Below, one piece after another: positions 1-9,041 of a stretch of DNA of 64,000 bases. Source of the stretch: Hugenholtzia roseola DSM 9546 (GTDB taxonomy: Bacteria > Bacteroidota > Bacteroidia > Cytophagales > Bernardetiaceae); NCBI RefSeq assembly GCF_000422585.1, contig NZ_KE383879.1:218660-282659 (forward strand), written 5' to 3'. Under the pieces are notes generated by a model. It searched no databases. It had not been told where the DNA came from and saw nothing but the letters and a program-made list of their open reading frames with translations. Each line of letters starts with the position of its first letter. The stretch's first letter is position 1. The translations under genes and the position numbers were made by a program.

Positions 1-1
1 A

Positions 2-715
2 GCCCTTTTTGATGCCCTCAATGATGTGGTGATAAAAATGGTGGAAGTCATTATGCGCGGTGCGCCTTATGGGGTTTTTGCGCTGATGGCGTATCTGATT
101 GTAGATTTTGCAGGGGACGAGCCGCAAAAAGCCGTAGAGATTATGAAGGGTGTAGGCACGTATGCCTTAGTGGTAGTGGGCGGCTTGCTGATGATGGTCG
201 TGATAGTGTATCCGCTGATGGTTTTCTTTTTAGCAGGCAAATCGCCTATGATATTGCTCAAAGGCATTTTGCCTGCCCAGATGTTGGCATTTTCTACCAG
301 TTCGAGTGCTGCTACGCTGCCCGTAACGATGGAGTGTGTGCATAAGAATTTAGGCGTTTCAAAAGAAGTGAGCAGTTTTGTCCTGCCTATGGGTGCAACC
401 ATCAACATGGACGGCACAAGTTTGTATCAGGGCGTAGCCGCCATTTTTATTGCACAGGTCTATAACATGGATTTGAGCCTTGCCCAGCAGTTGAGCATCT
501 TACTCACAGCCACACTTGCTTCGGTAGGGGCGGCGGCAGTACCGGGGGCAGGAATTTTAATGCTTATCGTCGTTTTAGAGCAGGCAGGGATTCCCTCCGA
601 AGGGATTTATCTTATCTTTGCCATAGATAGGATTTTGGATATGTGCCGTACCGTTGTCAATGTAACAGGTGATGCCAGCGTGTCGGTAGTGATTCAGAAA
701 ACAGAAGAGGGCTAA
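2..715 (+). CDS. Dicarboxylate/amino acid:cation symporter (DAACS family), 3' part
   Basis: C-terminal part of a sodium- or proton-coupled symporter for dicarboxylates or acidic amino acids (GltP/DctA/SLC1 family) in the inner membrane. The reading frame is open from base 2, before the GTG at 26, so the 5' end lies outside the window. Family marks seen: a serine-rich re-entrant loop (SSSAATLPVT), the NMDGTSLYQG substrate- and cation-binding motif, a second hairpin with AAAVPGAG, and a conserved DRILDMCRT helix near the end. Which substrate is carried cannot be read from this fragment. Confidence 0.93.
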   Translation, partial: ALFDALNDVVIKMVEVIMRGAPYGVFALMAYLIVDFAGDEPQKAVEIMKGVGTYALVVVGGLLMMVVIVYPLMVFFLAGKSPMILLKGILPAQMLAFSTSSSAATLPVTMECVHKNLGVSKEVSSFVLPMGATINMDGTSLYQGVAAIFIAQVYNMDLSLAQQLSILLTATLASVGAAAVPGAGILMLIVVLEQAGIPSEGIYLIFAIDRILDMCRTVVNVTGDASVSVVIQKTEEG

Positions 716-753
716 GACGAGTAAAATGTCGCTAAAATGTCGATAGAATTTTG

Positions 754-761
754 TAATTTCG
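754..761 (+). promoter_or_regulatory. Possible -7 box TAATTTCG before the PfkB gene
   Basis: TAATTTCG about 32 nt before the start codon is one base away from the Bacteroidota -7 consensus TAnnTTTG. The same octamer occurs before the channel gene (11282) and the AP2 gene (42002). No good -33 TTTG lies at the right distance, so this is only a candidate. Confidence 0.35.
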
Positions 762-792
762 CGATTTAAAAACTATTCACCAATCCATCTCT

Positions 793-1704
793 ATGAGTTT
801 ATTAGTAGTAGGGTCGGTAGCCTTTGATGCTATCGAAACACCTTTCGGCAGTACCGACAAAATCATTGGGGGCGCAGCTACTTTCATCAGCCTTTCGGCT
901 TCCTACTTTGTCAAGCCCATTCAATTAGTGGCAGTAGTAGGTTATGATTTTCCACAAGCCGACATCGAGCTTTTGCGCAAGCATGGCGTAGATACCGAAG
1001 GCTTACAAATCAAGGCGGACGAAAAGTCTTTCTTTTGGAAGGGACGCTACCACAATGATATGAATAGCCGCGATACGCTCATCACAGAGCTAAACGTTTT
1101 GGGTTCTTTCGACCCTATCCTACCCGAATCCTACCAAACCTGCGACTATTTGATGTTGGGAAATTTAGCTCCACAGGTACAAAAGACCGTCATCGAACGG
1201 CTCAAAAAACGTCCCAAACTTATCGTGATGGATACGATGAATTTTTGGATGGATACGGCATTAGACGCGCTCAAAGAAACCTTAGCCTTAGTAGATGTCC
1301 TTTCCATCAACGACGAAGAGGCGCGACAGCTTTCAGGCGAATACTCTTTGGTGAAGGCAGCGCGTAAGATTCAAGCCATGGGACCGCGCTATCTTATCAT
1401 CAAAAAAGGCGAACATGGGGCTTTGCTTTTCGGCGAAGGGCAAATCTTTTTCGCACCCGCCCTGCCTTTGGAAGAGGTATTTGACCCCACAGGTGCAGGC
1501 GATACCTTTGCAGGCGGCTTCATTGGCTATTTGGCACAGCAAGACAAGGTAGATTTTGTTACGATGTCGCAGGCAGTATTGAAAGGTTCGGCAATGGCTT
1601 CTTTTTGTGTAGAAAAATTTGGCACAGAAAGGCTCATCAATCTTTCAGCCCAAGATATTGCGGCTCGCGAAGGGGAGTTTAAAAAATTGGTGCAAGCCTA
1701 CTAA
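793..1704 (+). CDS. PfkB-family carbohydrate/nucleoside kinase
   Basis: Cytoplasmic ATP-dependent kinase of the ribokinase/PfkB fold, 303 aa, full length for the family. The N-terminal GSVAFDAIETP strand and a GGAATFISLSA motif (PfkB signature 1) form the substrate site; the C-terminal DPTGAGDTFAGGF motif (signature 2) carries the anion hole and the catalytic Asp. The substrate (ribose, adenosine, another sugar) cannot be decided. It stands alone, 77 nt behind the symporter gene on the same strand. Confidence 0.9.
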   Translation: MSLLVVGSVAFDAIETPFGSTDKIIGGAATFISLSASYFVKPIQLVAVVGYDFPQADIELLRKHGVDTEGLQIKADEKSFFWKGRYHNDMNSRDTLITELNVLGSFDPILPESYQTCDYLMLGNLAPQVQKTVIERLKKRPKLIVMDTMNFWMDTALDALKETLALVDVLSINDEEARQLSGEYSLVKAARKIQAMGPRYLIIKKGEHGALLFGEGQIFFAPALPLEEVFDPTGAGDTFAGGFIGYLAQQDKVDFVTMSQAVLKGSAMASFCVEKFGTERLINLSAQDIAAREGEFKKLVQAY

Positions 1705-1755
1705 AAAAAGCCTCTTTTTAGAGAAGTTGGGCTTCTGAAAAGTCCCCTTTTCTGA

Positions 1756-1786
1756 CCCTATTAGGAACTTATGCGCACTAATAGGG
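1756..1786 (+). terminator. Possible terminator hairpin after PfkB gene
   Basis: Perfect 9-bp stem with a 13-nt loop, 52 nt after the stop codon. The T-tract after it is short (TTTC), so efficient Rho-independent termination is doubtful. Confidence 0.35.
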
Positions 1787-1802
1787 TTTCGAAGCCCTTT
1801 TG

Positions 1803-1850
1803 TTAGACAACTTGTTTTTATTAGACACCTTGTTTTATTAGACCCTTTGT
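1803..1850 (+). repeat. Three short tandem direct repeats (TTAGACAnCTTGTTTTA)
   Basis: Adjacent units at 1803-1820, 1821-1837 and 1838-1850 all begin TTAGAC and carry CTTGT or CTTTGT; the third is shorter. They follow the hairpin after the kinase gene. Function unknown; replication slippage is a simple origin. Confidence 0.6.
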
Positions 1851-2106
1851 AGCACCCTTGCCCAAATCTTACAAGCAACTTTGTAAAATGGGAAGAAGGT
1901 CAGAAATGTTCACCTTTGGAGTCAGGCGCAAATTTGTCCCTACTCGGCTTTTTTATTGGGCTTTTGGTCTGATTTCTCGACTTATTTTTTGTGTTTATCA
2001 TCTGAAATACCTATTTTAGAGAAATTTTCGGTAATCTTGCAAAAAGGCAGCCCTGATAGGGCTATGGTGCGCCTTACACACTTCTTCATACAGAATTACT
2101 CTTGAT

Positions 2107-4182
2107 ATGCTCAAACTTGGCATTTGGCAGCGCATTTTCGGCGGTTTCGCACTCTTGATTTTGCTTATCCTCATTAGTGGGATTATGGTAGTGGTACAAT
2201 TAAACAAAAATTTGGCTACTACGGAGGTCAATCAGGACGTTCTCCAACCCAGCATCGAGGCTCTGAAAGAGTTTCGCGTATTGGCAGGGCGTACTTTGCG
2301 CCTAACTTTGGAGCATAGTTATTTTAAAAACGAAAAAATTAGCAAGGAATCTTACCAAACCCTGCAAGAGCTATACAGCAGCGATTATCCGCAACAGCGT
2401 GCCAATCTCGAAACCTTAGCCGCCCAATGGGAATGGCGTGATGAGCAGGGCAGTGTCCAGCTCGATTCTGCCTTTGCACGCTTCGATAGGTTTATCGAAT
2501 TGCAAAAAACGCTATTGCTACGCCTGCGGGGGCGCAATGCGCAAGAGCGGCTTTTGTATGCCCAAACAGACGAATTTCAGCAGCAAATCAGTCAGATACA
2601 AGTTTTATACGACGATTTAGAAAAAAATCTTTATTTTCTGATAGAAAACAATTCACAAACCTTTCTTATCTTTCAGAAACAGAGCCTGCAAAGTGTTACA
2701 CAACTGCGCAATCAATCGGTCTTGGTGATGCTTGTGGGCTTGGTAGTAGGTTTTATTTTGGCTTTCTTTTTGGCAAAATCTATTACAGAACGTTTGGCAT
2801 ACATCAGCGAGGACATCAAGCGTTTGAGCAGGGGAATTTTGCTTACCGAAATGCGTAAAATAGACTACCAAGACGAAATTTCGGAAATGGAAGAGGCTTT
2901 GCAACGGTTAGTAAAGGGCATCAGACGCACCTCGACTTTTGCCGAAAGTATCGGAAAGGGCAGCTATGAAATAGACTTCGAGCCTTTGGGCGAACAAGAT
3001 GTGTTGGGAAATTCCCTTTTGCAAATGCGCCACAACCTACAAGAAGCCGCCCACAAAGAAGCCGAGCGAAGCTGGAAAAATGAGGGTGCAACTCTCATTG
3101 CCGACATCCTCAAACAAAACAACCTTTCACTGGCACAGATGGCAGAGCGGCTTATCCAAACGCTGGTTACTTATCTGAACGCCAATCAGGGCGCACTTTT
3201 TATGACAACCGAAGACGACCATTTTTTAGAACTTATCGCCTGTTATGCTTGGGGAAAAAAGAAATTTATTTCCCAAAAACTACAAAAAGGCGAAGGTCTT
3301 ACGGGGCAGACATGGAAAGAAGGGGGCTTTTTGTACCTCAAAGAAGTACCCGAAGACTACATTCGCATTACCTCTGGCTTGGGAAAAGCTCTGCCGCGAG
3401 CCGTCTTGATTATGCCCATGCAACTCAATGGCGTTACTTATGGTATGATTGAACTTGCTTCTTTCAAAGAGTTAGAAGACTACGAAATTGAATTTGTACA
3501 AAATGCAGGTGAAAATATCGCCTCTATGCTTTCCATCATTCGCAACAACGAAATAAACGAAAAGTTGCTACGCGAGTCGCAAGAATTGGCGCAACAAATG
3601 ACAGCACAAGAGGAGGAGATGCGCCAAAACATGGAAGAGCTTACCGCTACCCAAGAGGAGGTCATGCGTATTCAGCGCGAATTGCAGCTTCGCAATCAAC
3701 TCTTCGAAACGGCATTTTTTATTTTAGAGGCAAACCACCAAAAACGCATCACCTTTGTCAATACCCTACTGCTTACCCAATTAGACTATGAAAGTAGCGA
3801 ACTTTTAGACCGTTCTGTTCTGCCGCTTTTCAGCAACGAAATCGAGTGGCAGGAAGGGTTAGCTTTGATGGAAAACCGCAAACTTTGGAACGCTTCCACT
3901 ACCATTTTAGGAAAGGGCGCGATAGAAATTTGGGTCAATCTCTTTGGTATGGCTACTTATGATATGAACGATAATCTAAAAGGCTACATCTTTGTAATGG
4001 TTGATATTTCGCTCAATAAAATGCAGGAAGAGATGCTTGTTACGCAAAGCAAAGAGCTAATTGAGCAGCGCACACGTACCGAGGAGCTTGTTAGGGCGCA
4101 AAAACTCACGATGGAGCGTTTGGTAGAAAGACACAGAGAGGAGATGAACCGCTTGAAGGCGCAAATTCCACCTCAAATCTAA
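2107..4182 (+). CDS. Membrane HAMP-GAF-PAS sensor protein without kinase domain
   Basis: Large inner-membrane sensor, 691 aa. TM1 at about 9-31, a mostly helical periplasmic domain (32-203), TM2 at about 204-226, a HAMP domain to about 275 followed by a second HAMP-like segment (276-318), a GAF domain at about 330-475 (with GEGLTGQTW), a coiled coil at 478-530, a PAS domain at about 530-650 and a C-terminal coiled coil ending in a basic tail. No histidine-kinase, GGDEF, phosphatase or receiver domain follows before the stop, so the signal must pass to a separate partner or the protein acts as a scaffold. Ligand unknown. Confidence 0.85.
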   Translation: MLKLGIWQRIFGGFALLILLILISGIMVVVQLNKNLATTEVNQDVLQPSIEALKEFRVLAGRTLRLTLEHSYFKNEKISKESYQTLQELYSSDYPQQRANLETLAAQWEWRDEQGSVQLDSAFARFDRFIELQKTLLLRLRGRNAQERLLYAQTDEFQQQISQIQVLYDDLEKNLYFLIENNSQTFLIFQKQSLQSVTQLRNQSVLVMLVGLVVGFILAFFLAKSITERLAYISEDIKRLSRGILLTEMRKIDYQDEISEMEEALQRLVKGIRRTSTFAESIGKGSYEIDFEPLGEQDVLGNSLLQMRHNLQEAAHKEAERSWKNEGATLIADILKQNNLSLAQMAERLIQTLVTYLNANQGALFMTTEDDHFLELIACYAWGKKKFISQKLQKGEGLTGQTWKEGGFLYLKEVPEDYIRITSGLGKALPRAVLIMPMQLNGVTYGMIELASFKELEDYEIEFVQNAGENIASMLSIIRNNEINEKLLRESQELAQQMTAQEEEMRQNMEELTATQEEVMRIQRELQLRNQLFETAFFILEANHQKRITFVNTLLLTQLDYESSELLDRSVLPLFSNEIEWQEGLALMENRKLWNASTTILGKGAIEIWVNLFGMATYDMNDNLKGYIFVMVDISLNKMQEEMLVTQSKELIEQRTRTEELVRAQKLTMERLVERHREEMNRLKAQIPPQI

Positions 4183-4214
4183 AAAGCGAAGGACGATTTT
4201 TTACCAATAAAATT

Positions 4215-4676
4215 TTACCAATAAAAGTAGAAAAGAACCCCACCCACGCCCAAGCCTGCCCCTAAGACGATTCCGCCAACAAAGACAAGCCAAGGAAAGC
4301 GGAAAGGCTTTTTCGCTTCCAATACCTGCGCTTCGCTTGCGCCCTCTGCCAAAAGTGCCGCTTGGAGTTGTTCCAACTTTTCCGTTTGTGCTTCTATGAG
4401 CTGGTTTTGCTCGTTGGCTTTTTCTTCCAAATCTTGCAGGGCAGTACGTGCCTGATGCGTTATTTTTTCTAAGTTGCGCAAAAAGTCGTCACTTAAAGTA
4501 GTGGCTAAAAAGTTTTGGGTGAGGTTTTCGCTGCGCGTTTGGGGCGAAGGGGTGAGTAAGACCTTTACAAACAAAACCAATAACAAAATTAGGCAGAGCG
4601 TAAGTCCGCCCATATAAAAAGCTAATTGGCGGTCTTCCAAAAGGCGTTGCCAAAAGAATTGTAAGTCTTCGTGCAT
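4215..4676 (-). CDS. Small two-TM protein with central coiled coil, unknown function
   Basis: About 153 aa from the ATG at 4676 (an upstream ATG at 4700 would add eight residues). One membrane helix near the N terminus (about 22-42, LTLCLILLLVLFVKVLL), then a long Glu/Gln-rich helical stretch likely to form a coiled coil (about 75-115), then a glycine-rich second membrane helix at the end. Not recognised as a named family. It converges with the upstream sensor gene and follows the 4731-5243 gene on the same strand. Confidence 0.65.
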   Translation of the reverse strand: MHEDLQFFWQRLLEDRQLAFYMGGLTLCLILLLVLFVKVLLTPSPQTRSENLTQNFLATTLSDDFLRNLEKITHQARTALQDLEEKANEQNQLIEAQTEKLEQLQAALLAEGASEAQVLEAKKPFRFPWLVFVGGIVLGAGLGVGGVLFYFYW

Positions 4677-4730
4677 AGAAAAAGAGTTGAAACGACACAA
4701 AAATAGGAAAACAGAAATGAATAGCCACGT

Positions 4731-5243
4731 CTATTTTAGGCTTGCCAAAGTAAAGCGATAAGGGAGCGTTTGGCTTGCATCTATCAGAATAAACACAACA
4801 AATTCCTCGTTTTGATAGCGCAAATAAGTTTGATTATTTTCTATTTTTTCGCGCACTTTCTTGAATTGCGCTCCTTCTAATTCCGAAATAAGTTGCTCGC
4901 TATCTTCTTTGTGGAATAGGTGCAGTTGGGTCTGATTATTTTGTATTCCACTTTCGGAGCTAAAAATATTCAGCAACATGGCGCGAACTTGGTGATAATA
5001 CACCTCATACGACCACATATCTATCTGATTTTTTCCTTCTTTTTCAGAACTAATATAAATCCATTTCCTATCCGTAATTTGAGCGTCTATGTTTTGCGGA
5101 TTGCGGCTTTTATGAATTTGCATCAAATCTTGCAAGGAAAGGCGATAACTGCCGCCATCTTGGGGCTGCGTCGGTTTGGCAAAAGAAGACAACAAAAAGA
5201 CCAGACCAAAGGTTAAGCAAGCAAAATAAAAAATAGTTTTCAT
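4731..5243 (-). CDS. Exported protein of unknown function
   Basis: About 170 aa from the ATG at 5243; a second ATG lies three codons upstream at 5252. An N-terminal signal peptide (MKTIFYFACLTFGLVFLLSSFA) is followed by an acidic, Gln-rich soluble domain with an LRYQNEEFVVFILID strand near the end, which suggests a small alpha/beta periplasmic domain. No family recognised. Probably co-transcribed with the downstream coiled-coil membrane protein 54 nt away. Confidence 0.65.
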   Translation of the reverse strand: MKTIFYFACLTFGLVFLLSSFAKPTQPQDGGSYRLSLQDLMQIHKSRNPQNIDAQITDRKWIYISSEKEGKNQIDMWSYEVYYHQVRAMLLNIFSSESGIQNNQTQLHLFHKEDSEQLISELEGAQFKKVREKIENNQTYLRYQNEEFVVFILIDASQTLPYRFTLASLK

Positions 5244-5300
5244 ATTATACAAAAGCGAAATAATTTTAGTAAAATTTAAAATAAAGTCTTAAAAAGAAAC

Positions 5301-5585
5301 CTAACGTTGAAGGAGTTGGTCGAAGGACACATTGACCGCTTCTACCTTCTTTACTTCGGGTACGGCACTGAAAATAGCCTGCTCGATGCCTGCCTTCAAA
5401 GTCATGGGAGAGGCAGGGCAAGAGCCACAAGCCCCTATCATTTCGAGCCGTAAAGTGCCTTCGGGCGTAAGTTCCAATACCTGCACATTGCCACCATCTG
5501 CCAAAAGATAAGGGCGGACGGTATCGAGGGCGGTTTCTATGCGCTGCAAAAGAGCCGCATCAAATCCTTGTTCGAGTGGGTTCAT
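5301..5585 (-). CDS. NifU-like (NFU) iron-sulfur cluster scaffold protein
   Basis: 94-aa NFU domain protein that holds and hands on [4Fe-4S] clusters. The CGSCPASP motif gives the CxxC cluster-binding cysteines (C53, C56), after the usual PYLLADGGNVQVLEL strand and before an amphipathic helix. It lies directly downstream of an Mrp/NBP35 ATPase gene on the same strand; Mrp proteins also carry and transfer clusters, so the pair fits one assembly pathway. Confidence 0.93.
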   Translation of the reverse strand: MNPLEQGFDAALLQRIETALDTVRPYLLADGGNVQVLELTPEGTLRLEMIGACGSCPASPMTLKAGIEQAIFSAVPEVKKVEAVNVSFDQLLQR

Positions 5586-5630
5586 CTTGTCTAAAAGTTG
5601 AGGTTAGGAATTGTAAAGAGAAAAGATTGC

Positions 5631-5663
5631 AAACCCAAAGGGTCTTGAAGCCCCTTTGGGTTT
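5631..5663 (-). terminator. Palindromic hairpin between mrp-like and nifU-like genes
   Basis: A perfect 12-bp stem (AAACCCAAAGGG with CCCTTTGGGTTT), with no long T-tract after it on the minus strand. It may attenuate read-through between the two genes. Its arms resemble those of other palindromes in this window (59740-59772, 61390-61429). Confidence 0.5.
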
Positions 5664-5679
5664 CGATTTGTAGAAGCCA

Positions 5680-6774
5680 CTATTCTACAATTTCCACACG
5701 TTTGGTCGCCGCAATTTCGGCGTTTCGAATGGCGATATTTTGTGCCAATTTTTCTGCCAAATTTTTAAAGGCTTCCGATACAATAGAGCTTTCTTCCATT
5801 GCGACAGGGATTCCCGCATCGCCGCCTTCGCGAATCTGCTGCACTAAGGGAATTTCGCCCAAAAAGGGAACTTCGTTGCGCTGTGCCAAGACCTTGCCGC
5901 CATCTTTGCCGAAAAGATAATATTTGTTTTCGGGCAATTCGGCAGGGGTAAAGTACGACATATTTTCTATAATGCCCAAAATTGGAACATTGATAGGCTT
6001 GCGCGTGAACATCATAAGTCCTTTCTGGGCATCGGCTAAGGCTACTTTTTGTGGAGTCGTAACGACAACAGCCCCCGTAACGGGTACGGTTTGTACCAAA
6101 GTAAGGTGAATGTCGGACGTTCCCGGAGGTAAATCTATCAATAAATAGTCCAATTCGCCCCAATCGGCATCAGCTAAAAATTGGCGCAAAGCCGAACTTG
6201 CCATAGGTCCCCGCCAAACGACAGCCTCATCGGGCGGAGCCATAAAGCCAATAGAGAGCAGTTTTACGCCATAGCGTTCGTAAGGAATGAGGATATATTT
6301 TTCGCCTTCCTGCCTTACGCCCGGACGCGCCGTTTCGCAGTTGAACATAGTAGGGACAGACGGACCATAAATGTCGGCATCAATAAGCCCAACTTTCGCG
6401 CCCATTTCGGCTAAGGTTACGGCTAAATTTGAAGCGACGGTAGATTTGCCGACCCCTCCTTTTCCAGAGGCAATGGCAATTACATTTTTCACCTTGGGCA
6501 GAATCGCACCTGTACGCACCGAAGTTACGCTGGAAGTCATCTTGATTTCGAGGCGCATCATATCGCCAATGACCTTGCGAACCGCCTCTTCACAATTATT
6601 GCGGATAAGTTCTTTCAAAGGGCAGGCGGGCGTGGTCAGGACTACGGAGAAGCGCACTACGTCGGGTTCTATTTCCAAACCCTGTATCATACCGAGCGTT
6701 ACCAAGTCTTTTTTCAAGTCGGGGTCTTCTACCGTAGAAAGGGCTTTGAGTATATCGTCTTTTGTAAATTGCAT
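5680..6774 (-). CDS. Mrp/NBP35-family P-loop ATPase, iron-sulfur cluster carrier
   Basis: 364 aa from the ATG at 6774, chosen because MQFTKDDILKALSTVEDPDL is the usual N terminus of this family; the 20 codons upstream are not domain-like. An N-terminal MIP18/DUF59-type domain (about 1-85) precedes the ParA-like ATPase with deviant Walker A (SGKGGVGKST), switch I (DADIYGPS) and Walker B (LLIDLPPGTSD). The CxxC pair expected late in many Mrp/ApbC proteins is absent: that site reads ENMSYFTPAELPENKYY. Pairs with the nifU-like gene downstream. Confidence 0.92.
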   Translation of the reverse strand: MQFTKDDILKALSTVEDPDLKKDLVTLGMIQGLEIEPDVVRFSVVLTTPACPLKELIRNNCEEAVRKVIGDMMRLEIKMTSSVTSVRTGAILPKVKNVIAIASGKGGVGKSTVASNLAVTLAEMGAKVGLIDADIYGPSVPTMFNCETARPGVRQEGEKYILIPYERYGVKLLSIGFMAPPDEAVVWRGPMASSALRQFLADADWGELDYLLIDLPPGTSDIHLTLVQTVPVTGAVVVTTPQKVALADAQKGLMMFTRKPINVPILGIIENMSYFTPAELPENKYYLFGKDGGKVLAQRNEVPFLGEIPLVQQIREGGDAGIPVAMEESSIVSEAFKNLAEKLAQNIAIRNAEIAATKRVEIVE

Positions 6775-6995
6775 CAGAAGGAAGTGGATGAAGATAAAGA
6801 AAGTGCGATTGGGGCTATTTTTTGAAGGGAACAAGCGATTAAGCCAACTTCTTATACAGCCAAACGCTTTTTTTTCTAACTCTTTTGGCTTTACAAAGTT
6901 ACGAAAAGTATCCTACAAAATTGCTTTTGAGATAGTCCCTGCCTTTGAGATAAGCAAAATGCGGTGGGGCTTTTTCGCAAAAAAGGAAGCATAGA

Positions 6996-7027
6996 TTTGT
7001 CGTTTGTGTATAAAAGTTGCATCTTTG
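6996..7027 (+). promoter_or_regulatory. Probable accA promoter
   Basis: TTTG at 6996-6999, a 20-nt spacer and CATCTTTG at 7020-7027 fit the Bacteroidota TTTG-N19/20-TAnnTTTG pattern with one mismatch in the -7 box. It lies about 62 nt before the accA start. Confidence 0.5.
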
Positions 7028-7089
7028 CAGCCTTAATATGCTTTTTTTTCTTTGGTCTAAACATTTAGAAAAAGCCTTTCCTACCTTAG

Positions 7090-8064
7090 ATGCTACCCAA
7101 ATTCATGCTCGATTTTGAAAAACCCATCGCCGAATTAGAAAGCAAGTTGGCAGAAATGAAACGCTTGGCTGCTGAAAATCAGATTGATGTAAGCTCGGCG
7201 GCACAAGCCTTAGAGGAGCGCATCGATAACCTCAAAAGAGAGACCTTTCAAAACCTAACGCGTTGGCAGCGTGTCCAGCTTTCACGCCACCCCGAACGCC
7301 CTTACACGCTTGACTACATTGCAGGCATGGCGCAAGATTTTATCGAGCTACATGGCGATAGAGGAGTCAGAGATGACAAAGCCTTAGTCGGTGGTTTGGC
7401 ACGCATCGAGGGCAAATCGTTCTTACTTTTAGGGCATCAAAAGGGCAGGAATACCAAAGAACGCCAATTCCGCAACTTTGGCATGCCCAATCCCGAAGGC
7501 TATCGCAAGGCACTGCGCCTGATGCAGATGGCAGATAAGTTTGGCGTGCCTATTGTCTGTTTTATCGACACTCCCGGTGCCTTTCCCGGAATAGAAGCCG
7601 AAGAGCGCGGACAGGGTGAAGCCATTGCACGCAACCTCAAAGAGATGTTTCGCCTCTCTGTGCCTATTATTTGCATTATCATTGGCGAGGGGGCAAGTGG
7701 TGGCGCGTTGGGCATTGCTATCGGCGATAAGGTGATGATGTTGGAAAATACTTGGTACTCGGTTATTTCGCCCGAATCCTGCTCCTCTATCCTTTGGCGC
7801 AGTTGGGACTACAAAGAGCAAGCCGCCGACGCACTCAAACTGACGGCACAAGACATGCTCGCCGCAGGGCTTATTGATGGTATCATCGAAGAGCCACTTG
7901 GGGGCGCACACCGTAATTCGCAGGCAATTATCCAAAAAGTAAAGGATTTTATCCTAACCGAAACCGAAGCCCTACAAAAGCTCGAACCCATACTTTTGAA
8001 GCACCGACGCATCGAAAAGTTTAGTAAGATGGGCGTGTATGAACGTGTGGCAAATCCCTCCTAA
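7090..8064 (+). CDS. accA: Acetyl-CoA carboxylase, carboxyltransferase alpha subunit
   Basis: 324 aa, full length. AccA with AccD transfers the carboxyl group from carboxybiotin to acetyl-CoA, making malonyl-CoA for fatty acid synthesis. Seen: N-terminal helical region ([14 protein letters not shown]), [44 protein letters not shown] and the oxyanion-hole [11 protein letters not shown] motif, then [13 protein letters not shown]. No other acc gene is near, so it is a separate transcription unit. Confidence 0.97.
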   Translation: MLPKFMLDFEKPIAELESKLAEMKRLAAENQIDVSSAAQALEERIDNLKRETFQNLTRWQRVQLSRHPERPYTLDYIAGMAQDFIELHGDRGVRDDKALVGGLARIEGKSFLLLGHQKGRNTKERQFRNFGMPNPEGYRKALRLMQMADKFGVPIVCFIDTPGAFPGIEAEERGQGEAIARNLKEMFRLSVPIICIIIGEGASGGALGIAIGDKVMMLENTWYSVISPESCSSILWRSWDYKEQAADALKLTAQDMLAAGLIDGIIEEPLGGAHRNSQAIIQKVKDFILTETEALQKLEPILLKHRRIEKFSKMGVYERVANPS

Positions 8065-8232
8065 ATTGCCTTAGTTTCTCTTTTTTCTTACATACAAGAG
8101 AAAGGCTGTCTTTGGGGTAGAAAGTCTGATTATTCCTTCCCGATTCCTACCCCTAATTTCTGCCTATAATCTCCGCCCTCAAAGTGTTTTTTCAAAACGT
8201 TCCATTTTTTTTATTTTTCTAAAAAAACAAGT

Positions 8233-8697
8233 ATGAATCTCACACTTGCTCTTTCTGTTTTAAAAACGACGCGCCAAAATTTCATGGCTTTAATGGAAAA
8301 GCACACAATTGAGGAATTAAACCAAATTCCTGCTGGTTTTTCTAATAACCTTATCTGGAACTTTGGGCATCTTGTCGTTACACAACAGCTACTTTGCTAC
8401 TCCCTAACGGGCAACAAACCCCATTTAGACCCCATTTGGATAGAAAAATTCCGAAAAGGGACAAAACCTGAAGTTCCCATTACAGCAGAAGAAGTGACAT
8501 TTTTAAAGGAAAAAGCCCTTTCGCTCATCGCGCTTTTTGAGCAAGACTACCAAAATGGCATCTTTGAGAATTTTCAAACCTACACAACCAGTTTCGGTTT
8601 TGTGTTGGGCAGCATCGAGGGGGCTATCACTTTCAATAATACACACGAGGGACTACATTACGGCTACGCGCTTGCTTTGCGCAAATCGTTGGTTTGA
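8233..8697 (+). CDS. DinB-family (DfsB-like) metal-binding protein
   Basis: 154 aa four-helix-bundle protein of the DinB/YfiT superfamily. The expected metal triad is visible: a His in NLIWNFGHLVV (helix 2) and two His in NTHEGLHYGY (helix 4, H-x3-H). Family members include damage-inducible proteins and thiol S-transferases; the substrate here is unknown. It converges with cutA. Confidence 0.85.
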   Translation: MNLTLALSVLKTTRQNFMALMEKHTIEELNQIPAGFSNNLIWNFGHLVVTQQLLCYSLTGNKPHLDPIWIEKFRKGTKPEVPITAEEVTFLKEKALSLIALFEQDYQNGIFENFQTYTTSFGFVLGSIEGAITFNNTHEGLHYGYALALRKSLV

Positions 8698-8717
8698 AAG
8701 TTTGATGTTGGCTTTTT

Positions 8718-9041
8718 CTAAATCTCACTTCTCACCTGCTTAGAAAGCCATTTAAAATAACTTTCGTTGCAAATCATTTCCGTTTGTGCAATGCAAGGAA
8801 CTTGATAGGGGTGCAATTTCTCTAAAACAGTGGCTACCTCTGCTGCTTTTTCGGGGAGGGTCTTTAAATAGGCTACCTGCTCGCCCTCGTTGGCTATTGC
8901 GCCCTGCCAATGGTAAAAACTTTGCGCCTGATAGACGTTGGCGCAAGCAATGAGGCGCAAGTTTAGTAGCGCACTGATGGCTTTTTCTGCCGAAAGCAAG
9001 TCGGGAAAAGGGACATAAAAAAGAATGAAAGAGAATTTCAT
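8718..9041 (-). CDS. cutA: CutA1 divalent-cation tolerance family protein
   Basis: 107 aa, the usual length of the trimeric CutA1 fold. It keeps the family order: PFPDLLSAEKAISALLNLRLIACANV, then YHWQGAIANEGEQVAYLKT, then LHPYQVPCIAQTEMICNESYFKWL. Linked in other bacteria to copper tolerance, though its biochemical role is unsettled. Its 3' end lies 20 nt from the end of the convergent DinB-like gene. Confidence 0.93.
   Translation of the reverse strand: MKFSFILFYVPFPDLLSAEKAISALLNLRLIACANVYQAQSFYHWQGAIANEGEQVAYLKTLPEKAAEVATVLEKLHPYQVPCIAQTEMICNESYFKWLSKQVRSEI

Larger units (their letters stand above)
1705..2106. other. Intergenic stretch with hairpin and short direct repeats
   Basis: No gene seen. 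It holds a 9-bp stem (1756-1764 with 1778-1786, CCCTATTAG/CTAATAGGG) that may end the kinase transcript, three short direct repeats (1803-1850), and a TTGTCCCTAC motif at 1934-1943 resembling the core of the dispersed repeat family described elsewhere in this window. Confidence 0.6.

Noticed and set aside
7429-7935. Long open frame antisense to accA
   Set aside because: Mirrors the high GC-third-position frame of accA; no family features.
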